Assembly (NCBI GenBank): GCA_019235715.1
Contig: JAFAKE010000068.1
Coordinates: forward strand, 62,001 to 126,000
DNA: 64,000 bases
DNA from: Vulcanimicrobiota bacterium
GTDB lineage: Bacteria; Vulcanimicrobiota; Vulcanimicrobiia; Eremiobacterales; Eremiobacteraceae
Direction: 5' to 3'
A model generated the notes under the pieces. It saw nothing but the letters and a program-made list of their open reading frames with translations, was not told the origin of the DNA and did not search any database. The position numbers were made by a program, and so were the translations under genes. This document shows positions 54,263 through 63,043 of this stretch, in pieces. The stretch's first letter is position 1. The number at the start of each line of letters is the position of its first letter.

Positions 54263-56689
54263 CTAGCGGCGAACGGCGCCGGTCTTGACGACAAACGTAT
54301 TTCCATCGCTGGTCGCGGACACTCCGCCATCCTCATCGGTGCGATACACCGCTGCACGCACGGCCAAGAGCGCCAAGAGCGTGCGCGGACTTGGATGGCC
54401 AAAAACATTGTGGCGGCCGCAGGAGATGATCGCGATCTTCGGGCGCACTGCCGCCAGAAACTCGGGCGTCGACGAGTAGGCGCTGCCGTGATGCCCTACC
54501 TTCAAGATGTCCGCTCGCAGATCGATGCCACCGTGCGAGAGCAAGCGCGCTTCGGCTTCCGATTGTGCGTCCCCGGTCATGAGCATCGCGGTATTGCCGA
54601 ACTGGATCCGCAGCACAACCGAGTTATTGTTGATGTCCGACGACGTGCCGGTGATCAAGGGAAGTTCAGGAGCGAGAATCGCGACATGCGTTCGTGGCCC
54701 AAGATCAAACGAGCCGCCGCGGGCGGCGCGGCGCCACGTGATGTGGCGATCGCGGACGACGTCAAGCGCGCGGTGGTAGGCCGGCCCACCGTACAGTTGC
54801 GCGGAATCCCACAGCGTGTCGACGCGCTCGCGCGCTAAAATAACCGGTAGTCCGCCGGCATGGTCGCCGTGCGGATGCGTGAGGACAACCGCATCGAGAT
54901 GCAGCACCCAGTGGCGCAGCAAGAACGGCAAAACGGTGCGCGTCGCGACGCGGTCGCCGATCGGCTGCGCGACGACTCCGCTGCCGGCGCGCTCCAATTT
55001 TCCGCCGCCGTCGACGAGCATCGCATGCAAGCCGGGCGCGCGCACGAGGATGCAATCCGCCTGGCCGACATCGATCGCGTCGACGTGCAACCCGCGGTCG
55101 CACAGCGCGTACAAGCCCGGCGTGCAATACACGACTGCGAGCAACAGTATCGCGCCCGCGACGCACGCTGTCAGACGCCGCCTAGGCACGCGTGCATGCA
55201 CCCCCCATGCGAATGCGCACAGACATGCCCAATAGAGTGCGATGAACGCGTTGGTTGGCGGCGGCACGTCGATGTGCGCATGGGGCAACGCCGCGAAACG
55301 CTCAACGGCGCCGGTCATGATCGTCACCGCCCAATACGTGATGTTCGACAGCGGCCATGCGAGCGGCGTGAAGAACAGGGCGCAGGCGGCATATGCCGCG
55401 CCAGCGGCCATCACCAAGCCGACGAGCGGCACAACGACGAGATTTGCCGCCACCGCGTAAGGCGTGAACGCGTTGAAGTAGAGCGCCTGAAGCGGTGCCA
55501 GCGCAACTTGCACGGAGATACCAGTACGCGCGAGCTCGGCAAGCCATTGCGGCCCCCAGTCGCCTTCGCGTATTCCAATTTGCGCAAGCGCGGGCCCGAT
55601 CAGCGCGATGCCGCACACGCAGGCGAATGACATCGAAAATGACGGCGACAGCAGGGCAAGCGGGTGGGGCAACACGACTGCGAACGCCGCCGCAGCCAAG
55701 ACGGCGCTGGCGGTTCGAGCGCGCCCGCTTTCGACGGCGACGAGGCCGACGGTGAGCATCGTGGCCGCACGCAGCGTGGGAATGTGCAGACCGGCGAGCG
55801 CCGCGTAGAACCAGGCGCAAAGCACCAACAATACCGCACGCGCCGGCCGCGGCAGCGGCGTCTGCGCCAGCAGCGCGGCGACGAGCGCCGCCATGATGCC
55901 AAGATGTAGGCCGGCGGTCGTGAGCACGTGCACTGTGCCCGTGTCTGAAAACTCTTGGCGCAAACTCCAAGGCAGGTCGCCGCGATCGCCCCATAGCACG
56001 CCCTCGAGAACCGTCGCTTGTAACGCGGGGAGGCGGGACTCTACCGCCTCTGCGAACTGGCTGCGCATACGCGTCCACCACGCGCGCCAACCGCTCGCCG
56101 GGCCGATCACCACCGCGTCGCGCGCGCGATGAACCGTGAGCATCACCGTGACGCCTTGGTCGAGGAGCTGCTCGCGCTCGCCAGACTCGCCGTCGTTGCG
56201 CGGACCAGCGGGCAGATCGACGCGCGCGCGGATGCGTTCGAGATAGCCCGCGCGCCAGCCAGCGATGTCGGCCGGTAGCTGCAGCAGCGCCGTGCGACCG
56301 CGCAACGTGTCAGCATCCGCACCCGACGACTCGCGTAGGAGCACGCGCGTGGCATCGCCTCCGCCTGAAGGATGGGCCCGTTCGAGCGTTTCGACAATCG
56401 CGACGACGTGATGGCCATCGACTCCAGCGAGCTGCGCGTCGGCTCGCAAGCGCTCCGCGCCCCATGCCGCCCCAGCGCCGGTCGCCGCGCAACAGCCGAA
56501 GAATGCGACCGCTTTCTTGATCTCAATCGGGGTGCGCCGCGCGAAGAAGCTGACGGTTATACACAGGGCGCAAGACGCTGCGAGCGCCGCATTGTGGCGC
56601 GCAAAGAGCATAATTCCGCCGGCATAGCCGGTGAAGGCGATCGCCAAAATATGCGCACGCACCAAATCCGCCATACGATAGACCGTCAC
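54263..56689 (-). CDS. comEC: DNA internalisation protein ComEC/Rec2
   Basis: Inner-membrane channel for natural transformation, 808 residues. The N-terminal soluble OB-like domain (about 30-210), the competence membrane domain with many helices (about 220-510; VHVLTTAGLHLGIMAALVAALL is the family signature) and the C-terminal metallo-beta-lactamase domain (about 525-805; DAIDVGQADCILVRAPGLHAMLVDGGG, VLTHPHGDHAGGLPVIL, LKVGHHGSAYSSTPEFL) are all present, the full-length arrangement. It starts with GTG; the ATG at 56674 is possible. A LexA-like box lies about 60 bases upstream in the region shared with the tiny peptides. comEA is encoded at 61.7 kb. Confidence 0.94.
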   Translation of the reverse strand: MTVYRMADLVRAHILAIAFTGYAGGIMLFARHNAALAASCALCITVSFFARRTPIEIKKAVAFFGCCAATGAGAAWGAERLRADAQLAGVDGHHVVAIVETLERAHPSGGGDATRVLLRESSGADADTLRGRTALLQLPADIAGWRAGYLERIRARVDLPAGPRNDGESGEREQLLDQGVTVMLTVHRARDAVVIGPASGWRAWWTRMRSQFAEAVESRLPALQATVLEGVLWGDRGDLPWSLRQEFSDTGTVHVLTTAGLHLGIMAALVAALLAQTPLPRPARAVLLVLCAWFYAALAGLHIPTLRAATMLTVGLVAVESGRARTASAVLAAAAFAVVLPHPLALLSPSFSMSFACVCGIALIGPALAQIGIREGDWGPQWLAELARTGISVQVALAPLQALYFNAFTPYAVAANLVVVPLVGLVMAAGAAYAACALFFTPLAWPLSNITYWAVTIMTGAVERFAALPHAHIDVPPPTNAFIALYWACLCAFAWGVHARVPRRRLTACVAGAILLLAVVYCTPGLYALCDRGLHVDAIDVGQADCILVRAPGLHAMLVDGGGKLERAGSGVVAQPIGDRVATRTVLPFLLRHWVLHLDAVVLTHPHGDHAGGLPVILARERVDTLWDSAQLYGGPAYHRALDVVRDRHITWRRAARGGSFDLGPRTHVAILAPELPLITGTSSDINNNSVVLRIQFGNTAMLMTGDAQSEAEARLLSHGGIDLRADILKVGHHGSAYSSTPEFLAAVRPKIAIISCGRHNVFGHPSPRTLLALLAVRAAVYRTDEDGGVSATSDGNTFVVKTGAVRR

Positions 56690-56748
56690 GCCTGCGCGGT
56701 CACGCTGCCGGCCTCGGCGGTCAAGCAGATGCTATCTACGCTGCGAGG

Positions 56749-56762
56749 GAAACATATGTTCG
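56749..56762. promoter_or_regulatory. candidate LexA box between comEC and GHLKL copy 3
   Basis: GAAACATATGTTCG matches CGAACATATGTTCG at 12 of 14 positions, with the right half GTTCG perfect and an ACATATGT palindromic core. It lies between divergent comEC and the peptide pair. Confidence 0.5.
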
Positions 56763-56820
56763 ATGCGGAACGAGCCAAACCCAAAGGTCCGTCAAGACGG
56801 GCCCCGAGAGGAGGCTCATC

Positions 56821-56892
56821 GTGGGCACAGCGTTGATCATCATCCTACTCGTGCTGATTCTGCTGGCCGTATCTGGGCATCTGAAGTTATAG
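56821..56892 (+). CDS. tiny membrane peptide, GHLKL family copy 3 (23 aa)
   Basis: Not in the ORF track. GTG start after AGGAGG with a 6-base spacing, an ideal ribosome-binding site. The product MGTALIIILLVLILLAVSGHLKL is nearly the same as copy 1 in protein, yet its final codons differ (GGG CAT CTG AAG TTA TAG). It lies about 60 bases after a LexA-like box and 43 bases before copy 4, so copies 3 and 4 are probably one transcript that continues into the epimerase gene. Confidence 0.72.
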   Translation: MGTALIIILLVLILLAVSGHLKL

Positions 56893-56935
56893 CTTTGCGC
56901 GCCGCGCTTCGCTTCTCGGAAGGGAGTGAATGGCC

Positions 56936-57004
56936 ATGACGACGTTCATCATCGTCCTGCTGATCTTGGTTCTACTGCTGGTCAGCGGCCACTTGACGCT
57001 CTAG
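56936..57004 (+). CDS. tiny membrane peptide, GHLKL family copy 4 (22 aa)
   Basis: Not in the ORF track in this frame. The product from the second ATG is MTTFIIVLLILVLLLVSGHLTL (22 residues), with Thr for Lys in the tail. An ATG 6 bases earlier would add two residues, but the AAGGGAG site sits 9 bases from the second ATG and the 22-residue length matches copies 1 and 2. The stop is 7 bases before the TTG of the epimerase gene, which has no ribosome-binding site of its own, so translation of the epimerase may depend on this peptide. Confidence 0.72.
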   Translation: MTTFIIVLLILVLLLVSGHLTL

Positions 57005-57011
57005 GCGCTGT

Positions 57012-57935
57012 TTGCGCGTCCTTGTCACCGGCGGCGCGGGCTTCATCGGCTCGCACATCGTCGACACGTTTGTCGCCGCCGGGCATGACGTCGCGGTCGT
57101 CGACAACTTCTGGGAGCATGGCGGCGGCCGGCGCTCCAATCTCAACCCAAAGGCCAGATTTTTCCAGCTCGATATCCGCGACCCAGCGCTCGCTGACGCC
57201 TTCGATTCATTCAAGCCGGAGGTCGTGAGCCACCACGCGGCTCAGCACAGCGTCGCCATTTCCACCAAAGATCCGCTGTACGACGCGGACGTCAACGTCA
57301 AAGGGCTGATCAACGTCGCGCAAGCCGCCGCGCGCAGCGGCGTAGGCAAGATCGTCTACGCCTCATCGGCCGCGACGTACGGCACGCCCGAACGCATTCC
57401 GATCGACGAAGACCATGCGCAACGGCCTGAGTCGCCCTATGGGATCACGAAGATGGCCGGCGAGCATTACCTGCGCTATTTCGCCGCCGCGGGCGGGCCG
57501 GCGTTCACCGCATTGCGTTATGGCAATGTCTTCGGCCCGCGACAGGATCCAGCCGGCGAAGCCGGCGTCATCGCGATTTTCGTGTCGCGCATCCTAAAAG
57601 GCGAACCCATTCGCATCGACTGGGATGGCGAGCAGCAAAAGGATTACGTGTATGCGGGCGACGTTGCGCGGGCGAATCAGCTCGCGCTGAGCGGCGCTGA
57701 CGGCGATGTCATCAATATCGGTACCGGCATCGGCACATCCGTCAACGAGCTGCATCGGCTCATCGCGCAGGCGGTGGGGCGCGATGTGGCCGTCGAGCAC
57801 GCGCCCAAACGTGCAGGCGATATCGGCTTGTGTGTCTTTGCGAACGCGCGCGCGAAAAAGGCGCTGGGCTGGGAGCCGACGGTTTCATTACGCGACGGCA
57901 TTGCCCGCACAGTCGACTACTTCAAATCTCTCTAG
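57012..57935 (+). CDS. NAD-dependent epimerase/dehydratase (UDP-glucose 4-epimerase-like)
   Basis: A 307-residue extended short-chain dehydrogenase. RVLVTGGAGFIGSHIVDTF is the NAD-binding motif, VYASSAATYGTPERIPIDEDHAQRPESPYGITKMAGEHYLRYF holds the catalytic Ser/Thr-Tyr-Lys set (YGITK), and RYGNVFGPRQDPAGEAGVIAIF is the substrate loop, as in GalE-like and related nucleotide-sugar epimerases. It starts with TTG and lacks a Shine-Dalgarno; coupling to the tiny peptide upstream is likely. It should supply activated sugars for the cell surface. No other sugar gene is adjacent. Confidence 0.92.
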   Translation: MRVLVTGGAGFIGSHIVDTFVAAGHDVAVVDNFWEHGGGRRSNLNPKARFFQLDIRDPALADAFDSFKPEVVSHHAAQHSVAISTKDPLYDADVNVKGLINVAQAAARSGVGKIVYASSAATYGTPERIPIDEDHAQRPESPYGITKMAGEHYLRYFAAAGGPAFTALRYGNVFGPRQDPAGEAGVIAIFVSRILKGEPIRIDWDGEQQKDYVYAGDVARANQLALSGADGDVINIGTGIGTSVNELHRLIAQAVGRDVAVEHAPKRAGDIGLCVFANARAKKALGWEPTVSLRDGIARTVDYFKSL

Positions 57936-57944
57936 AGCCGTCCG

Positions 57945-58562
57945 TTAGGAATCGCGCGCGCCGGCAAACGTCACCTTGCCGGTTTTTAGATCGTACATCG
58001 CGCCGGCGATGACAAGGCCACCCTTTTTCTCGAGCTCGGCGAGGATGCGGCTGCGCCGGCGCACGCTTTCGACCATGAGCATGACGTTGGTCTGCGCGAC
58101 CGCATCGACGTACGCCGCGTCGCTGCTCGAGCGTTCGCCCGTGAACGCCGTCGCGGTGATGGCGGCTTTGATCTGCGCGAGCAGAGCGGTGAGCTTGCCG
58201 AGCTTCACGCCCGCAATCGCTCCCTGAATCGCGCCGCAACCGGTGTGGCCGAGAACGACGACGACCTGTGCGCCCGCGACCGCGCAGGCGAATTCTAAAC
58301 TGCCGAGCACGTCGTCGTTGACGACGTTGCCCGCGATGCGCACGATGAACGCGTCGCCGATCCCCAAGCCGAAGACGATCTCGGCGGGCACGCGTGAGTC
58401 GATGCAGCCGAGGATCACCGCGGATGGATGTTGTTCGGTAGCAGTCGGGCGTCCGCGCGCGATGTACGTGCGCACCAAGCGTTGCTTCGCTCGGAAGCGG
58501 TCGTTGCCGCGCTTGAGCGCGCCCAGCACCCGCGCGGGCGTCATCGAACGCTTAGCCGACAA
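57945..58562 (-). CDS. beta-class carbonic anhydrase
   Basis: Interconverts CO2 and bicarbonate, 205 residues. The Zn ligands are the Cys of ILGCIDSRVP and the His and Cys of VVLGHTGCGAI, and the Asp-Arg dyad in CIDSR is intact. FGLGIGDAFIVRIAGNVV is a conserved loop. The ORF start at 58562 overlaps the leuS stop by 11 bases; the ATG at 58544 (MTPARVLGAL) would avoid this. It follows leuS on the same strand and converges with the epimerase gene. Bicarbonate supply for carboxylases is the probable role. Confidence 0.93.
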   Translation of the reverse strand: MSAKRSMTPARVLGALKRGNDRFRAKQRLVRTYIARGRPTATEQHPSAVILGCIDSRVPAEIVFGLGIGDAFIVRIAGNVVNDDVLGSLEFACAVAGAQVVVVLGHTGCGAIQGAIAGVKLGKLTALLAQIKAAITATAFTGERSSSDAAYVDAVAQTNVMLMVESVRRRSRILAELEKKGGLVIAGAMYDLKTGKVTFAGARDS

Positions 58563-61035
58563 CGATGTTCAGCAGCTTGTCTTTGACGAAGATCGTCTTG
58601 CGCACGGTCTTGCCGCCGAGCTGCGCGCTCACGGTCGGAACGTCTTTGGCCCGTTCGAGTACGGCGTCTTGGGATGAGCCGGGCGGCGCTTCGATCGTGC
58701 CGCGATGCCTGCCGTTGACCTGGATGACGTAGGGGATGAGCGATCGTGCCAGGGCGCTTTCATCATACGCGGGCCACGCTTCGAGATGCACGCTGCGCAT
58801 CTGCCCCGCACGCTCCCATAATTCTTCGGTGATGTGCGGCGCAAACGGGGCAAGCATGAGCACGAGCGCGCGCAGACCGGCGGCGAATGTCGCGGACTTT
58901 GACGCGTCTTCGTGCCGTTCCGCATACGCTTCGAGATCGTTGAGTAGCGTCATCAGCGCCGCGATGCACGTGTTCAGGTGCATGCGGTCGCCGATCTCAT
59001 CGGTCAGCTGCTTGATCTTCGAATGAATGCTGTAGCGCAGGTCCGCATCTGCGCTGCCGTTGGCCGCAGCGGCCGTTGGCGGGTTGCGCAGCGCATTGAT
59101 ATGCGTGAGAACGAGCCGCCAAACGCGGTTGAGCGTGCGCGTCGCTCCGGCGATGCCGGTGGTCGACCATGGGTAATCGGTTTCCGGAGGGCCCGCGAAC
59201 ATCTCGAACAGCCGAAGCGCATCGATGCCGTAACGGTCGGCTGTCTCGTCGATGCCGATCACGTTGCCCCGCGACTTGCTCATCTTCTCGTGATTTTCGC
59301 CCAGCACAAAGCCTTGATTGAACAAGCGCGTGAACGGTTCGTCCGCCGGCACCATGTTCTCGTCGTGCAGCACCTTATAGAAGAAGCGCGCGTACATCAA
59401 GTGCATGACCGCATGTTCCGCGCCGCCGATGTAATGGTCGACCGGCGCCCAATAGAACGCTGCGTCGCGCTCCCACGGCGCGCGGGCATCGTGCGGGCTG
59501 AGATAGCGCAAGAAATACCACGAGGAGCACATGAACGTGTCCATCGTGTCCGTCTCTCGTTTGGCCGGGCCACCGCACTGCGGACAGGTCGTGTTGACGA
59601 ACGACGGCACGTTTTCGAGCGGACTGCCTTGCGTGCCCGTGAACGGCGCATCGTAGGGCAGTAAGACGGGCAGCTGATCCTCTGGCACGGGCACAAGGCC
59701 GTGCTCTGGACAGTTGACGATTGGGATCGGTGCGCCCCAATAGCGCTGCCGCGAGATGAGCCAATCGCGCAGTTTATAGTTGATGGTCTCTTCACCGATG
59801 CCGCGCTCGATGAGCTCTTCTGCGATCGTGCGGCGCGCGTCTGCACTGGTCAGTCCGTCGAACTCCCCCGAGCGCGTCAGGACGCCATCGTCGACATAGG
59901 GCATGTCGCGCGCGACAAAACTCGGGTCGTTCGGCGGCACGACGACCGTCTTGACGTCGATATTGTGCGTGTGCGCGAATTCGAAGTCGCGCTCGTCGTG
60001 TGCGGGCACCCCCATGACCGCGCCGGTGCCGTAGCTTGAAACGACGTAATTCGTGACCCATATCGGTACGCGCTCGCCGGTCAGCGGATGACGCGCGTGC
60101 ACTCCGCCGAACACACCGAGCTTCTCCATCTGCGTGCGCTCGAGCTCGGTCTTGCCCGCGATCTCCGCTACGAACCGGCGCACCTGAACCGCATGCTCGT
60201 TGCCCTCGAGCAATCGTTCTAGCAGCGGATGGTCCGGCGCGAGCGCGATAAACGTGACGCCGTAGACCGTGTCTAAGCGCGTCGTGAAGGTGCTGATCGA
60301 CGCGTTGGCCGCCGGAATATCAAATGAGAACGTGACGCCTTCACTGCGTCCGATCCAATTGCGCTGCATCGTCTTGATGCGCTCGGGCCAGCCTGGCAGT
60401 CGATCGAGTCCCTCAAGCAGACGATCGGCGTATGCGGTCGTCTTGAAAAACCACTGGTTGACCAAACGCTGCTCGACGCGTGTGCCGCACCGCCAGCACA
60501 CGCCGCCCTCGGCCTGCTCGTTGGCCAGAATCGTCTGGTCGAACGGGCACCAGTTGACCGGCGCTTCCTTCTTATAAGCGAGTCCCTTGCGATACATCAA
60601 CAAGAACAGCCACTGCGTCCACCGATAGTATTCGGGCGAGGAGGTATCAACGACGCGCGACCAGTCGTAGGCGACGCCCAGGCGATGAAGCTGGCGCGTC
60701 ATGTTCGCGATGTTCGCTTCGGTCCAGTCCTGCGGGTGCGTACCGCGCTGGATCGCGGCCGCTTCTGCCGGCAATCCAAACGCGTCGAAGCCCATAGGAT
60801 GCATGACGTTGAACCCGCGCATGCGCCGGAAGCGCGCGATGACGTCGCCCAGCGTGTAATTGCGCGCGTGGCCGACGTGCAGGTCTCCGCTGGCATACGG
60901 CAGCATCTCGAGCAGGTAGAACTTCTGGCGCGCGGGATCTTCGCGCACGTCGTTCTGGCAGCGCTCTTCCCAAATGCGCTGCCACTTAGGCTCGATCGCC
61001 TGCGGCTCGTACGGCGAGATATGAGCGGTCTTCAT
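58552..61035 (-). CDS. leuS: leucyl-tRNA synthetase
   Basis: Charges tRNA-Leu, 827 residues. The HIGH motif is DLHVGHARNYTLGDV, the KMSKS motif is ENHEKMSKSRGNVIG, the editing domain (about 230-420) includes FTTRLDTVYGVTFIALAPDHPL and GTGAVMGVPAHDERDFEFA with the T-rich and Asp residues for proofreading, and the zinc region has WRCGTRVEQR and CPQCGGPAK. The ATG at 61033-61035 (MKTAHISPYEPQ) is chosen; the ORF extends 43 residues upstream into spacer. A TACAAT -10-like element on this strand lies at 61048-61053. The length is slightly below the bacterial average but all domains are seen. Confidence 0.97.
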   Translation of the reverse strand: MKTAHISPYEPQAIEPKWQRIWEERCQNDVREDPARQKFYLLEMLPYASGDLHVGHARNYTLGDVIARFRRMRGFNVMHPMGFDAFGLPAEAAAIQRGTHPQDWTEANIANMTRQLHRLGVAYDWSRVVDTSSPEYYRWTQWLFLLMYRKGLAYKKEAPVNWCPFDQTILANEQAEGGVCWRCGTRVEQRLVNQWFFKTTAYADRLLEGLDRLPGWPERIKTMQRNWIGRSEGVTFSFDIPAANASISTFTTRLDTVYGVTFIALAPDHPLLERLLEGNEHAVQVRRFVAEIAGKTELERTQMEKLGVFGGVHARHPLTGERVPIWVTNYVVSSYGTGAVMGVPAHDERDFEFAHTHNIDVKTVVVPPNDPSFVARDMPYVDDGVLTRSGEFDGLTSADARRTIAEELIERGIGEETINYKLRDWLISRQRYWGAPIPIVNCPEHGLVPVPEDQLPVLLPYDAPFTGTQGSPLENVPSFVNTTCPQCGGPAKRETDTMDTFMCSSWYFLRYLSPHDARAPWERDAAFYWAPVDHYIGGAEHAVMHLMYARFFYKVLHDENMVPADEPFTRLFNQGFVLGENHEKMSKSRGNVIGIDETADRYGIDALRLFEMFAGPPETDYPWSTTGIAGATRTLNRVWRLVLTHINALRNPPTAAAANGSADADLRYSIHSKIKQLTDEIGDRMHLNTCIAALMTLLNDLEAYAERHEDASKSATFAAGLRALVLMLAPFAPHITEELWERAGQMRSVHLEAWPAYDESALARSLIPYVIQVNGRHRGTIEAPPGSSQDAVLERAKDVPTVSAQLGGKTVRKTIFVKDKLLNIVVG

Positions 61036-61049
61036 ATGACTGGGAACTA

Positions 61050-61631
61050 TTGTACCATGAGCAACGCAGCAAGCCCTCGGATGACGGCGTGATCGGACCG
61101 CTGCCGCGGCTGGAGAGCGAGCGCTTTCGCGCGTTCCCGTTGACGCCAGAGCACGGTCTAGCACTGGCGCGCCTGCTCGACGCGAGTGCGGACTACTCGC
61201 TGCTCGTGATGGGGCGCGCGCCGGAGCCCGGCGACGCGAATACCGTGTACATGGCGGGTCCCGAAGACGGCCGCGAGCCAGGCGACAAGGTCTTGCTGGG
61301 CATTGAAGCGATTCCGCGCACCGCCGCAGCCGACGAACTCAGCGGCGTGCTCGACGCCTTTCGCGACTACCCCGAGCCGGGTGTGTGGTACATCGGGCTG
61401 CTGCTGTTCTCTCCCGAGCAACGCGGACGCGGACTGGGCGAGGCGGTCGTTGAGGCATTCGCGGCGGCTGCCAAAGCGGGTGGCGCGCACGAGCTGCAGC
61501 TCAACGTCGTCGAACAAAACGGAAACGGCCATCGTTTTTGGAAGTCGCGCGGCTTTATCGAAGCGCGGCGTTGGCGGGCGCGGTTCGGCGAGCGCGAGAG
61601 CATTTTCATTCGCATGCGCCGTCCGCTCTGA
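61050..61631 (+). CDS. GNAT family N-acetyltransferase
   Basis: A 180-193-residue GNAT. VWYIGLLLFSPEQRGRGLGEAVVEAFAAAAKAGGAHELQLNVVEQNGNGHRFWKSRGFIEARRW has the acetyl-CoA loop (RGRGLG), motif B and the conserved C-terminal GF. The start is uncertain: the ORF opens with TTG at 61050 within the leuS promoter area, while GTG at 61089 (VIGPLPRLESERF) gives a more family-like N-terminus. It is divergent from leuS. The substrate is unknown. Confidence 0.85.
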   Translation: MYHEQRSKPSDDGVIGPLPRLESERFRAFPLTPEHGLALARLLDASADYSLLVMGRAPEPGDANTVYMAGPEDGREPGDKVLLGIEAIPRTAAADELSGVLDAFRDYPEPGVWYIGLLLFSPEQRGRGLGEAVVEAFAAAAKAGGAHELQLNVVEQNGNGHRFWKSRGFIEARRWRARFGERESIFIRMRRPL

Positions 61632-61686
61632 CGGCTCAGCGCGGGTTATCGCACCATTGGTCTTGACGCCTGCGCTCGGGTGAGGG

Positions 61687-62367
61687 ATGCAGCAGGCGAT
61701 GCAATCGTTCGACAAGCGCTGGCTTGCTGCCGGCGCCGGCGTCGTGGCGCTGGTAGTTGGAATACTGTTGCCGCGCCAAGGCGGTTCTGTTCAGCCGCAA
61801 GCACACGATGCGACCGTTCCGCCCACGCTGATCCATGCTACCGGGCCGCCGCTTGCCGGCGATCCGTCGCCGACGCCGTCATCGTTGACGGTCTATGTCT
61901 GCGGTGCGGTGCGCTCGCCGGGCGTCTATACCTTCGCACCCGGCTCACGCGTTATCGACGCACTCAAAGAGGCCGGCGGTCCACTTGCGGATGCCGACGT
62001 CGAGCAGATCAATCTCGCTGCGCCGCTCGCGGACGCGATGAAAGTGACCGTACCGCACAAAGGGCAAACGCTTGCGATCGATCGGGCGATGACTGTCGAC
62101 GGCGACACGCCGGCCACCCATCGACATCGCGGTCACTCACGCGGCGGGCGCAGTGCGCATAAGCTCTCGGAAGGGGAGTCGCTCGACGTCAATACCGCCA
62201 GCGCGGAGGAGCTCGTCCAACTACCGGGCGTTGGTCCAAGTTTGGCGCAACGCATCGTCGACTACCGGCAGCAGAACGGTCCGTTCCAGACCGTTGACGA
62301 TCTCCAAAACGTGCCAGGGATCGGTCCGTCCAAATTCGACCGGCTTGCGCCCTTCGTGCGCTTGTAG
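61687..62367 (+). CDS. comEA: ComEA-like DNA receptor with SLBB and helix-hairpin-helix domains
   Basis: A 226-residue competence protein. One N-terminal membrane helix (WLAAGAGVVALVVGILL), a SLBB domain (about 65-140; LTVYVCGAVRSPGVYTFAPGSRVIDALKEAGG), a His/Arg-rich linker (THRHRGHSRGGRSAHK) and a C-terminal double helix-hairpin-helix (LDVNTASAEELVQLPGVGPSLAQRIVDYRQQNGPFQTVDDLQNVPGIGPSKFDRL). This is the full ComEA architecture for binding incoming double-stranded DNA in the periplasm. The partner ComEC is about 5 kb away on the other strand rather than adjacent. Confidence 0.94.
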   Translation: MQQAMQSFDKRWLAAGAGVVALVVGILLPRQGGSVQPQAHDATVPPTLIHATGPPLAGDPSPTPSSLTVYVCGAVRSPGVYTFAPGSRVIDALKEAGGPLADADVEQINLAAPLADAMKVTVPHKGQTLAIDRAMTVDGDTPATHRHRGHSRGGRSAHKLSEGESLDVNTASAEELVQLPGVGPSLAQRIVDYRQQNGPFQTVDDLQNVPGIGPSKFDRLAPFVRL

Positions 62368-62368
62368 T

Positions 62369-63043
62369 TCAGCCCAGAATGTTGACGGCGCGAGCGGCGA
62401 CGATGACGATGGTGATCAACGATAACGCGCTTTCGCCCATCATCAACAACTTCGCGCGCTGCGTGAGGGGCATATCGTCGGTCGAGCTGAACGCGGTTGC
62501 GGTTTCATACGCCAAGTAGAGGTAGTCCAAGAAGACCGGGCGCCAGACACCGTATCGGTCCGGCAAACTCTGCTGAGGGAAATACCAGTCGGAGGATTGG
62601 CCTGCGGCGCGCGCCTCCGGACCTCCGCCGTCGATCGACCAATAGACGAGCGAGAACAGCAAGAAATTGCCAACCCATATCACGATCGCCGACGCCAGCA
62701 ACGTCAAGCCGGTGATCTGCCCCGCTCGCCCAACGATCGACAGAATCAAGTGATAAAGGCTGATCAACAAGAGCACCTCAGCGATGGCGACAAACACAAA
62801 TATCGCAAGTCTCTCAATCTTACGCCACAGCTCCGTGCGGAAGCGCATGAAAGCGATCATCGATCCGACCGGAAGCAACACGGTGGCGAATGCAACCCAC
62901 TCCGGCGCGACGCGATAGCGACCTGGCAGCACTGCGAGCAATCCTAACATGAGCAGCAGCGCAATGATCGGAACCCAGCGCGATTCGATCGAGTCGTAGC
63001 GGTCGGGCGCCGGTTGCCGGATTCGCGTTTGGACGCCGCTCAT
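62369..63043 (-). CDS. DUF1345-like membrane protein
   Basis: A 224-residue membrane protein with about six helices. FLDYLYLAYETATAFSSTDDMPLTQRAKLLMMGESALSLITIVIVAARAVNIL near the C-terminus is the diagnostic DUF1345 block and resembles an ion-channel pore region followed by a helix. The gene overlaps the next membrane gene upstream by 4 bases (ATGA), so both are made together. Function is not established; a channel-like role is only suggested by the pore-like segment. It converges with comEA. Confidence 0.85.
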   Translation of the reverse strand: MSGVQTRIRQPAPDRYDSIESRWVPIIALLLMLGLLAVLPGRYRVAPEWVAFATVLLPVGSMIAFMRFRTELWRKIERLAIFVFVAIAEVLLLISLYHLILSIVGRAGQITGLTLLASAIVIWVGNFLLFSLVYWSIDGGGPEARAAGQSSDWYFPQQSLPDRYGVWRPVFLDYLYLAYETATAFSSTDDMPLTQRAKLLMMGESALSLITIVIVAARAVNILG

